Source of the DNA: Candidatus Hatepunaea meridiana
GTDB taxonomy: Bacteria; Electryoneota; AABM5-125-24; Hatepunaeales; Hatepunaeaceae
Assembly: GCA_030765125.1 (NCBI GenBank)
Contig: JAVCDD010000201.1
Span: 1 to 36,040, forward strand
Length of the DNA: 36,040 bases
Direction: 5' to 3'
Shown here: piece by piece, positions 16,479-23,210 of the stretch
How positions within the stretch are numbered: the stretch's first letter is position 1
Layout: every line of letters starts with the position of its first letter
The notes under the pieces: model-generated
The model's input: the letters and a program-made list of their open reading frames with translations, nothing else
Told to the model about the DNA's origin: nothing
The model's database searches: none
Made by a program: the position numbers and the translations under genes

Positions 16479-17354
16479 ATGGAAATAATCCTCGCATCCG
16501 GTATTAAGATATTAACCGGTATGTCTCACTTCGCAATGCTTCTCATCGGACTGGTATTAGCCAAATACTTCTTTGGTCTGACCACACCTTTCAAATTCAA
16601 CCTGGAACTCACCGAAAAAGACAATCCTGCGTTCGGAGTCGGTCTTGCGGGTTACCTGCTCGGATCGGGAATCGCCCTCAGCGGAGCGATCTATCAATCC
16701 GGCGTATCTTTGACTGAGGATGCTATTGCGGTTTCAATCATCGTTCTGACAACACTAATCTTGATGAGATTAAGCGTAATCATCAATGATTGGGCTATCC
16801 TTCACAGTTTCAGTATTAACAAGGAACTAATTGAAGACCGGAATGTCGGAACCGGTTTCGTCGTCGCAGGAAGCAGTATCGCTACCGGCTGGATGCTGAA
16901 CGGAGTTTTCAGCGGACACAGCGAAACATTGCTAATAGGCATCAGAGACATCGCTGTTTACTGGGCATTAGGACAGGTAATCCTTATCATCGGTGGTTTT
17001 CTGTTTCAATTGATAACACGCTATGACATTCACAAGGTTATAGGCGATGAGGATAATATGCCTGCCGGTATCAGTCTCTGCGGCTTTCTGGTTGCCCTGG
17101 GAATCATCACACGAAGCGCTTTGGTTGGCGCAACCAGTCAGCTTGGTGAGGAAATCCTTGTAACATCCATCTTTGCGATAGCTGGATTGATAATTCTTGT
17201 GCTCACACGGGTTATTGTTGATAAGGTATTCCTGCCCAGTTCACCATTGTCCAAAGAGGTGGCAGTTGATCGCAACCCGGCTGCCGGAGCGATAGCTGCC
17301 GTGAGTTTCATCGTTATTGCGGTTATTTTCACTGCAGCGGTTAATCCGCATTAA
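16479..17354 (+). CDS. DUF350 (YjfL-like) membrane protein, two repeats
   Basis: A 291-residue integral membrane protein with about eight membrane helices in two related halves, each starting with a helix-rich block with the pattern of DUF350: NPAFGVGLAGYLLGSGIAL (about 48-66) in the first and DNMPAGISLCGFLVALGII (about 192-210) in the second. E. coli YjfL belongs to this family; its molecular role is unknown. It opens a same-strand cluster with a DUF2170 protein and a PspA homologue, matching the yjfIJKL gene set, so an envelope-stress role is likely. A GGAG ribosome binding site precedes the ATG. Confidence 0.85.
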   Translation: MEIILASGIKILTGMSHFAMLLIGLVLAKYFFGLTTPFKFNLELTEKDNPAFGVGLAGYLLGSGIALSGAIYQSGVSLTEDAIAVSIIVLTTLILMRLSVIINDWAILHSFSINKELIEDRNVGTGFVVAGSSIATGWMLNGVFSGHSETLLIGIRDIAVYWALGQVILIIGGFLFQLITRYDIHKVIGDEDNMPAGISLCGFLVALGIITRSALVGATSQLGEEILVTSIFAIAGLIILVLTRVIVDKVFLPSSPLSKEVAVDRNPAAGAIAAVSFIVIAVIFTAAVNPH

Positions 17355-17367
17355 TACAGTCGCGATT

Positions 17368-17451
17368 ACTCCGGAGTGCTAAAGCTCGCTTGAGCGTGGT
17401 CAGGCACTACATAGGATAACATGCTCAAGCAAGCTTGAGCACTCCGGAGTA
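17368..17451. repeat. 32-bp imperfect inverted repeat
   Basis: Arms about 17368-17399 and 17420-17451 match at 29 of 32 positions. Each arm joins TACTCCGGAGTGCT to a smaller palindrome (GCTCAAGC/GCTTGAGC in the right arm). The order of parts, inner palindrome then ACTCC, is the same as in the hairpin at 2233-2321 although the letters differ. It lies between two genes of the YjfL/PspA cluster. Confidence 0.85.
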
Positions 17452-17482
17452 GGATAAAGCAATCTTACAAAGAGATACAATT

Positions 17483-18145
17483 ATGAACCGAATCAAAAAA
17501 TCACGCCTTTTTATCATACTGCTGACCATTGTCCTCGGATTGTTCCTCATTCTGCCTGATGACGCCTTTTCCCGGCGCGGTGGATTTGGCGGCGGGCGAT
17601 CCTTCAGAAGCAGCAGTCGTTCATCAGGTTGGAAATCCAGCCGGAGCCGGTCAAAATCCGCTTGGTCATCGTCTAAATCAAAGAAAATGACAAGCAGGCG
17701 GGGAACAAAATCCCTCGCTCAAAGTAAAAAAGATCAAGCTCTATACAAAAAAGCGAAGAAAAACGGTACTACTTATAAATCCAGAGCGGAAGCCAAGAAG
17801 GGTTTTAATAAAAAATACGGAAAACAATACTCTTCCACCTATGATTCAAAACCCGCCAAGCGTCCCGGTCATATCCCTCAGTCAACCAAGGTAAAGGGAA
17901 AATCATATCCTGTTAACTACAACCCACAACATAGAGGTTACGGATATTATGGATCCAGCGGCAGTTGGATTATGTACAGCATGATGACGGATGCAGTGAT
18001 GATGAGTATGCTAATGAACCGGCATCATTATTACGGTGGAGAGCCGCCTATGTACCGTAGCGGTTATGGCGGATCGTTCTGGTCGGGTTTCTGGGTATTT
18101 TTTATAATTATTTTCTTTTCAATTATCTGGCGGAATAGGTTTTAA
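17483..18145 (+). CDS. Exported basic Ser/Arg/Lys-rich protein with C-terminal TM
   Basis: A 220-residue protein of no family I recognise. It has a signal peptide (about 8-29), then a Gly/Arg/Ser-rich basic stretch (about 30-75), a Lys-rich middle (about 76-140), a Tyr/His/Gly/Met-rich part with MMTDAVMMSMLMNRHHYY (about 166-183), and a final membrane helix (about 197-215) ending RNRF. Bulk composition suggests a flexible, positively charged periplasmic chain tethered to the membrane. Its place directly behind the DUF350 gene corresponds to that of small exported proteins in other PspA/YjfL clusters, but no homology is claimed. It starts with ATG after a weak AGAG. Confidence 0.75.
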   Translation: MNRIKKSRLFIILLTIVLGLFLILPDDAFSRRGGFGGGRSFRSSSRSSGWKSSRSRSKSAWSSSKSKKMTSRRGTKSLAQSKKDQALYKKAKKNGTTYKSRAEAKKGFNKKYGKQYSSTYDSKPAKRPGHIPQSTKVKGKSYPVNYNPQHRGYGYYGSSGSWIMYSMMTDAVMMSMLMNRHHYYGGEPPMYRSGYGGSFWSGFWVFFIIIFFSIIWRNRF

Positions 18146-18154
18146 CTGGTGATA

Positions 18155-18250
18155 ATTGTTTGATTGTTTGATTGTTTGATTGTTTGATTGATTCATTGTT
18201 GAACTACAATATTGTAATGTAACAATCAAACAATTAAGCAATCAAACAAT
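18155..18250. repeat. TGTTTGAT 8-mer array with inverted copy
   Basis: Four to five tandem TGTTTGAT units (about 18155-18190) followed by a complementary array (18221-18250, CAATCAAACAAT twice). It could form a long AT-rich hairpin between two co-directional genes. Related ATTG arrays are at 20548-20600 and about 35850-35910. Confidence 0.85.
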
Positions 18251-18262
18251 AATTTAAAGATC

Positions 18263-19006
18263 ATGTTCGATAAAGATAAACCCGATTTCTGGCGTGAAAT
18301 TCACCCGGGAAGCACTATTACTTTAACCGATGAGCAGTCCATTTCCGACTCGATGGAGCGCGGTGAAGGGATTAAAGGACGCGACTACATCGTTGAGTCG
18401 GTCTGGAAAATCCGTCAAGAGGATGGGTTCGCTGAGTGGCTGCTGTTTAATCTTGATGACGAAGATCAGGAGATCTGGTTGGTGGTCAAGATTGTTGACC
18501 AGAATGTTGGAATATTTGTTTATTACGAGCCGGATGAATTTGCTGCTGGCAACCGTCGTGACGTCATCGAAAGAGGCGATTTGTGGTTATTCAATGAACC
18601 GGATGACGTTGATAACTTCAGATTCGACGAGTTAAAATTTGTGAGAGAAATCTTATGGACTGTGGATATTGAGGACGATGGTGACGTTAAGGAAAAGGAA
18701 ATCCTGTATCAACTAAAAGGGCAAGGAGTATTATACGGTAGTTGCCGGCACGATCCGATACAACCGGGACTTGAAAGGATTATGGCTACGGTCATTGAAT
18801 ACGATACCTCGGAAGACTATGAAAATCCTGAACTGATGATCCTCGAACTCGGCGGTGAAAAAGGAGACGAAGGCGGATTAATCTCATTAATGGTAGGCTC
18901 CAATATTAATATGAGCGAGGTCGAAGTATTGAAAAGCCAAAAAGAGCTGCCCGTTGAAAGAAAGAAACCTTCAATCTGGATGAAGGCGCTAAAAAAGTTA
19001 AGCTGA
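18263..19006 (+). CDS. Acidic cytoplasmic protein, YjfK/DUF4178-like by context
   Basis: A 247-residue soluble, strongly acidic protein with no signal peptide. It looks like beta-rich repeats, with paired patterns such as YIVESVWKIRQ ... WLLFNLDDEDQEIWLVVK and VREILWTV ... LMILELGGEKGDEGGLISLMVG. It ends in a short basic tail (KPSIWMKALKKLS). I place it with YjfK (DUF2491)/DUF4178-type partners because it stands between DUF350 and DUF2170/PspA genes, as in related clusters; sequence support for that family is weak. The stop is followed at once by an AATCTGCGA-type repeat (about 19013-19033). Confidence 0.6.
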   Translation: MFDKDKPDFWREIHPGSTITLTDEQSISDSMERGEGIKGRDYIVESVWKIRQEDGFAEWLLFNLDDEDQEIWLVVKIVDQNVGIFVYYEPDEFAAGNRRDVIERGDLWLFNEPDDVDNFRFDELKFVREILWTVDIEDDGDVKEKEILYQLKGQGVLYGSCRHDPIQPGLERIMATVIEYDTSEDYENPELMILELGGEKGDEGGLISLMVGSNINMSEVEVLKSQKELPVERKKPSIWMKALKKLS

Positions 19007-19051
19007 TAAAAAAATCTGCGAAATCTGCGAAAAATATATTAAGGAACAACA

Positions 19052-19486
19052 ATGGAAAATATTATGACATTACAACAAGTTGCGGAAACGCTTGAGGAAT
19101 TGGGATATAACGTTAAATCACACGACAACGCCGTTCATATTGCCATTGGCGGAACGGAAACCCCATTCATTACCGTTGCAACCATCAACGAAAACCAGGA
19201 ATTGGTGATGACCTGTCAAGTGGCAAAATTGGGTGACTTGAACGAGGATGACATCCCCGCGGTTCAATTTTTCCTGCTCGATGCCAACACCAGGATACGT
19301 CCCTACGCCTTTGGTATATTAACAGCATCGGATAATGACGATTACGATGATGCGGCTGAGTATCCTATTGTGCTTACGGACAGCTTGCCACTTGGGGATC
19401 TGAGCGTCGGCGAGCTTGCTTCGTCAATGGATAGCCTGTTGGTTGCATTGGAGTCCAGCGATGATGCACTCCGAGCAGGTCTGTAA
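19052..19486 (+). CDS. DUF2170 (YjfI-like) protein
   Basis: A 144-residue acidic protein. The C-terminal block YPIVLTDSLPLGDLSVGELA (about 113-132), then SSMDSLLVALE, matches my memory of the DUF2170 family, to which E. coli YjfI belongs and which is found beside PspA-family genes. The N-terminal half resembles a small alpha/beta domain. No catalytic residues are evident; a structural or adaptor role beside PspA is likely. AAGGA upstream supports the ATG. Confidence 0.75.
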   Translation: MENIMTLQQVAETLEELGYNVKSHDNAVHIAIGGTETPFITVATINENQELVMTCQVAKLGDLNEDDIPAVQFFLLDANTRIRPYAFGILTASDNDDYDDAAEYPIVLTDSLPLGDLSVGELASSMDSLLVALESSDDALRAGL

Positions 19487-19497
19487 CATCACTAATC

Positions 19498-19583
19498 CGC
19501 TGTCAGGGCGCTATCCTTGAAAGCAATGCCTATATAGACACATAGCCAGGTTTCGAAGAAACCGGGCTACGTGACTGACAGCG
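19498..19583. repeat. 86-bp element with 9-bp inverted ends and inner hairpin
   Basis: CGCTGTCAG at 19498-19506 is inverted as CTGACAGCG at 19575-19583. Inside lies a hairpin (19543-19553/19559-19569, one mismatch) of the same TAGCC(C/A)GGTTT family as 4678-4704. Size and inverted ends recall a miniature element, but no target duplication is apparent. Confidence 0.7.
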
Positions 19584-19636
19584 ATTAACCTCAACCCACA
19601 GAGATAGTAAAGATTCTTTTACTCCGTTATCTCTGC

Positions 19637-19665
19637 GTCCTCTGCGGTAAAAAAACTGCGGTAAA
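19637..19665. repeat. CTCTGCG-type dispersed repeat before pspA
   Basis: TCTCTGCGTCCTCTGCGGT followed by a second TGCGGTAAAAAAA, directly upstream of the PspA gene. CCACAGAGATAG about 40 bases before it is a partial inverted copy. Confidence 0.8.
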
Positions 19666-19684
19666 AAAATCAGGAGAATAAATT

Positions 19685-20365
19685 ATGGCTGGTTTATTAA
19701 AAACCTTTTCAAATCTAATTCGTGGAAAAAGTCAGGACTTAGCAAAGAAAATGTCCGATCCCGTGCGTGACAGTAAACTCGCTATCCAGGACAGTGAAAA
19801 AATGATTGCGGATTTCACCACCAGAATTGCGAAGCTTGTAGCTCAAAACCGAAGACTGCAAAAAGATCACAAAGAAGCTGAAGCCGATTTGACTAAATAT
19901 CAGGGCTTTGCTGAAAAAGCCGTAACTTCAAACAGCGTTGATGACGCTCGTCGTTCACTCGAACTGAAAGCTGAAGTTCAGAAACGCTTTGATAATCTTA
20001 CGACCGAGATCGCTCGTAATGAGCAGTTAATCAAGGTATTACGCGATCAGCTTTCCAAAGCTCGCGCCAAGGTTGCCGGCTCAAAGCGCAACATCGTCAG
20101 CCTGGAAGCCCGCCTTGAGGGTTCGAAGATTCGCAAGGAACTTGCCAAGGCGTCATCCGATTTCAACACCGGCGACAGCCCTTTAGCCGCACTTGACGAT
20201 CTGGAAAAAGCAGTCAACACAGAAGAAAGCGAAGCGGAAGCATGGGAGGAACTGGGCATTGATGATTTATCTTCCCAATCACTTGAAGAAAAATACGGAA
20301 GCGGCAGCAGTGCGGATGTTGAGGCTGAATTAGCTAAGATGATGGCGGGCTCTAAGAAGGGATAA
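19685..20365 (+). CDS. PspA/IM30 (Vipp1) family membrane-stress protein
   Basis: A 226-residue PspA/IM30 homologue of the YjfJ type, an ESCRT-III-like protein that coats and repairs the inner membrane. The short N-terminal region (MAGLLKTFSNLIRGKS) is followed by a long coiled coil (about 20-150) with DPVRDSKLAIQDSEK (about 26-40), then an acidic linker and a C-terminal helix (about 205-222). It lacks the longer C-terminal extension of true Vipp1. AGGAG precedes the ATG. Together with the DUF350 and DUF2170 genes it gives the cluster its identity; no PspF/PspBC-type regulators are present. Confidence 0.93.
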   Translation: MAGLLKTFSNLIRGKSQDLAKKMSDPVRDSKLAIQDSEKMIADFTTRIAKLVAQNRRLQKDHKEAEADLTKYQGFAEKAVTSNSVDDARRSLELKAEVQKRFDNLTTEIARNEQLIKVLRDQLSKARAKVAGSKRNIVSLEARLEGSKIRKELAKASSDFNTGDSPLAALDDLEKAVNTEESEAEAWEELGIDDLSSQSLEEKYGSGSSADVEAELAKMMAGSKKG

Positions 20366-20434
20366 TAATCCTATCGGCTTTCCATAAGGATGACATACAC
20401 ATTTATGTTGTTGATTTGTGCCTGACTGAAAATC

Positions 20435-20521
20435 CCCATTTTGTCATTCCCGCGAAGGCGGGAATCCAGATAACCTATTGTATCTCCTGGATTCCCGCCT
20501 TCGCGGGAATGACAAAATGGG
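20435..20521. repeat. Perfect 35-bp inverted repeat (ATTCCCGCG...GGGAAT type)
   Basis: Arms 20435-20469 and 20487-20521 are perfectly complementary with a 17-base loop. Each arm contains TCATTCCCGCGAAGGCGGGA, itself a palindrome (TCCCGC..GCGGGA). The same type of word is well known from proteobacterial repeats (the dRS3 pattern of Neisseria is ATTCCC-N8-GGGAAT). It separates the PspA gene from the channel gene. Confidence 0.93.
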
Positions 20522-20547
20522 TGTAATATTCTTCAAAAGATCGCTAA

Positions 20548-20600
20548 ATTGCTATATTGCTGTATTGCTAAACAGTACAACAATATAACAATACAGCAAT
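20548..20600. repeat. AT-rich ATTGCTGT-type array with inverted copy
   Basis: ATTGCTGTATTG (20556-20567) is perfectly complementary to 20589-20600, inside looser ATTGCTAT/ACAATATA words. It lies 33 bases before the channel start, so it may affect that gene's expression. Same vocabulary as 18155-18250. Confidence 0.75.
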
Positions 20601-20632
20601 AGATTAATTAAAGCATAATTAAATTCACCGTT

Positions 20633-21715
20633 ATGAAAGTCCTCCCTACCATAATTCTGATTTTCTTGTTATCAACTTCCGTTGCTTCATCTAATCAACA
20701 TCAAGACTCCCTAACCGTAGCCATCAGCCCCTTTCCCCCCTGCATCATCATAGATGAAACTGGCTGCTCAGGCTTCGATATTGACTTATGGGAAGCTATT
20801 GCCGCAGAACTCGATGTTCCTTATGTATACCACCAAGTTGAATTCAATGACATCTTCGATGAGTTGATTTCCGGCAGGGCTGATCTTGCCACTGCCGGTA
20901 TCTCGATAACTGCTGATCGCGAGAAAATCGTTGACTTCAGCCAGCATTACCTCGATTCAGGTTTGCGGATTATGGTGCCATCGAAAGGGAAGATAGGTTT
21001 TTTCAGTTCGATAAAATCGTTGTTTACACCGGGTATCATTCGAGGCATCCTCGCTCTATTCCTGTTTATACTCCTATGCGGTCAGGTGTTGTGGTGGAGT
21101 GAACGCGGTAAGGATGCTATCAATGATAAGTACTTTCCAGGGATATTCGAGGCGTTCTGGTTGGTGGTAACGACAATAACAACCGTTGGTTACGGCGACT
21201 TCGCACCTCGCAGGTGGCTGGGGCGGGTTGCTGCTTTTCTGGTAATGTTGACAGGGATCGGTCTGTTCGGATTGATTATCGGTGAGTTTGCCGCAGCCGC
21301 AACAGTGCAGAAGTTAGCCTCGGATATATCAGAACCCGATGATCTAAGAGGAAAAACCGTTGCCACTGTTAAAGCAACAACCAGTGTAACCGTACTAAAA
21401 GATATCGGAGCGAGAATCGTTGAGACGAAACATCCGGAAGATACATATAAACTGCTGTTGAAAGGTGAGGTAGACGCCGTAGTGTATGATGCTCCGGTGC
21501 TTCTTTATTATGCTAATTCGATTGGAAAAGGAAAGGTCTCTATTGTCGGAGAGGTTTTTGATCAACAATACTACGGTATAGCTTTCCCAGAAGGAAGCCC
21601 CTTACGAGAAGATGTCAATAGAGCGTTACTGAAACTTCGTGAAAGGAAACAGGGAATCAGCGCTTATGATAAGATTTATTATAAGTGGTTTGGTTCTTTG
21701 GATGGAATATATTGA
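20633..21715 (+). CDS. GluR0-like ligand-gated potassium channel
   Basis: A 360-residue protein with the prokaryotic glutamate-receptor plan. Signal peptide (about 1-20); first lobe of a periplasmic amino-acid binding domain (about 26-118, with SGFDIDLWEAIA and ITADREKIVDFS); membrane helix M1 (about 134-154); pore loop with TTVGYGD (183-189), a K+-selective filter; helix M2 (about 197-222); second binding lobe (about 228-350, with VKATTSVTVL and VVYDAPVLLYY). In GluR0, glutamate binding opens a K+ pore; the ligand here is unknown. No ribosome binding site is obvious. Its TGA overlaps the TTG start of the HD-domain gene (TTGA), so the two are coupled. The PspA cluster is directly upstream. 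Confidence 0.93.
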   Translation: MKVLPTIILIFLLSTSVASSNQHQDSLTVAISPFPPCIIIDETGCSGFDIDLWEAIAAELDVPYVYHQVEFNDIFDELISGRADLATAGISITADREKIVDFSQHYLDSGLRIMVPSKGKIGFFSSIKSLFTPGIIRGILALFLFILLCGQVLWWSERGKDAINDKYFPGIFEAFWLVVTTITTVGYGDFAPRRWLGRVAAFLVMLTGIGLFGLIIGEFAAAATVQKLASDISEPDDLRGKTVATVKATTSVTVLKDIGARIVETKHPEDTYKLLLKGEVDAVVYDAPVLLYYANSIGKGKVSIVGEVFDQQYYGIAFPEGSPLREDVNRALLKLRERKQGISAYDKIYYKWFGSLDGIY

Positions 21716-22506
21716 ACGAAAACGAACTTACAAAGATCAAACACTGGTTTAAACAATATACAGAAGGATTTCTTGCTGATGAGGACATACGCTTTTCAGT
21801 AGGTTTGAAGATAGATCATACTGCATGTGTTGTCGTGGAAATGGATCGACTAACCGAAGCGCTGGATTTATCGGCAGAAGATCGCCGTATATCACGAGCA
21901 ATCAGTTGGTTGCATGACATTGGTCGATTTCCGCAATTATCCATCTACCGATCGATGAACGACGATACCACGAAAAACCACTCTGTTCTGGGTTTGGAAG
22001 CGCTTGAGAAATACAAGATATTAGATAACTTATCCGAAGAGGTGCGTTACCGGATCACCACAGCTATAATCAATCACAATCGTTTCTCTATAGAAGGCGA
22101 TCTTGACGAGCGTACACTTCTATTTTGCAAACTTATTAGAGATGCAGATAAACTTGATATTTGGAAGGTTATGATCGATGTTGAAAAGAACGGAAGCAAA
22201 AAAGAACTTGAAGCCGTGTTTTTAAATTTTCCTAATGATGATAATTATAGTAAGGAATTGATTTCAGACATTGAAAACGGACGCCTAGCGCGATTTGGCT
22301 TTACGCGAAACCGTAACAATTTTCGCCTGATGATGATGTCATGGGTTTTCGACCTGAATTTCCAACAGTCGCTTAAAGCTGTAGCTGACAGGGGATACGT
22401 GGAAGCTTTTACAAAGCGTCTGCCTGATACTCCCGATATACGTCGAGCTTTGAAAAGTGTCAGAAAACATATTCAAATGAGGGGTTTTTCAGTAGATCCT
22501 ATTTAG
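21712..22506 (+). CDS. HD-domain phosphohydrolase coupled to the channel gene
   Basis: A 264-residue HD-superfamily protein when started at TTG 21712, which overlaps the channel stop and has GGATGGA a few bases upstream; the frame is open back to 21685. Metal-site residues in order: DHTACVV (H36), WLHDIGRF (H68, D69), NHSVLG (H90), INHNRF and RDADKLD. The set is complete, so hydrolase activity is likely, but (p)ppGpp, dNTP or other phosphate esters cannot be told apart. It resembles no full-length SpoT/RelA or dGTPase. The coupling suggests it makes or removes a signal linked with channel activity. Its 3' end overlaps the convergent nuclease-like gene by 8 bases. Confidence 0.82.
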   Translation: MNENELTKIKHWFKQYTEGFLADEDIRFSVGLKIDHTACVVVEMDRLTEALDLSAEDRRISRAISWLHDIGRFPQLSIYRSMNDDTTKNHSVLGLEALEKYKILDNLSEEVRYRITTAIINHNRFSIEGDLDERTLLFCKLIRDADKLDIWKVMIDVEKNGSKKELEAVFLNFPNDDNYSKELISDIENGRLARFGFTRNRNNFRLMMMSWVFDLNFQQSLKAVADRGYVEAFTKRLPDTPDIRRALKSVRKHIQMRGFSVDPI

Positions 22507-23203
22507 TCATTACAATCCATAGATGATGAATCGTAATTTTGGTGTCGCTCTTAATCATTCGACTGTGAATAGATCGACATCTTCCTTTTTCCTTCATCGC
22601 ATTCAAATCAAATAGTCTAAGTTTCTCCTCCATCCACCATGTGCAGGTCTCATCCGTTGCTTTACGGCACGCAAGATCAGATATCCATTCGTTGACTTTG
22701 CCAAACCAATAATCCAAGGTATTATCCTGCACATAGCCAATCATTACCACCAAATCCAGTTCCGCTCCATGGAGTCCCAACTTAAATCGCTGTATCCCTC
22801 CACTCTTTTTTTCGCCTCCAGTAACATACTCTTTCTCACGATCTTTCAGAATCGTAGTAAGTCGTTTACATTCAAGAACAAGAAAAGGATCATAAATAGA
22901 ATAATACTTCCCTTCTACCACCATTGTATTTTCTGGAGTTATAGAAATATCAACTCGCCTGCGACCTGTCTGATACTCTTCATGATTAAAATGAACCATT
23001 TCGAATTTGTAACGTGCTCGCGAATTTAAAAACTTGCACAATTGCGAGTTTAACCTCTCCTCAGCTTCTTCTTCCTGACGCTCAATATCATCTCGCCATA
23101 GGGACAATTGGTGATAAACAAATTCAATAGTCTTTAATTGAAGTGTTTGTTTTTCAATAATATAAAAATCATTCGGCGTGTCTGAACTCGAAAGAATACT
23201 CAT
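22499..23203 (-). CDS. PD-(D/E)XK-like protein downstream of the methyltransferase
   Basis: A 234-residue protein with a probable PD-(D/E)XK core: RRRVDISI (D85) and FLVLECKRL (E111, K113), about the right spacing for a metal-dependent nuclease. A charged helical region (about 30-60, rich in Glu) precedes it. The C-terminal part (WWMEEKLRLFDLN and so on) is not recognised. It starts 7 bp after the methyltransferase stop and is surely co-transcribed; it is the natural candidate for a restriction or target-recognition partner. Nuclease activity is inference from the motif alone. Confidence 0.6.
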   Translation of the reverse strand: MSILSSSDTPNDFYIIEKQTLQLKTIEFVYHQLSLWRDDIERQEEEAEERLNSQLCKFLNSRARYKFEMVHFNHEEYQTGRRRVDISITPENTMVVEGKYYSIYDPFLVLECKRLTTILKDREKEYVTGGEKKSGGIQRFKLGLHGAELDLVVMIGYVQDNTLDYWFGKVNEWISDLACRKATDETCTWWMEEKLRLFDLNAMKEKGRCRSIHSRMIKSDTKITIHHLWIVMTK

Positions 23204-23210
23204 TTATTAT

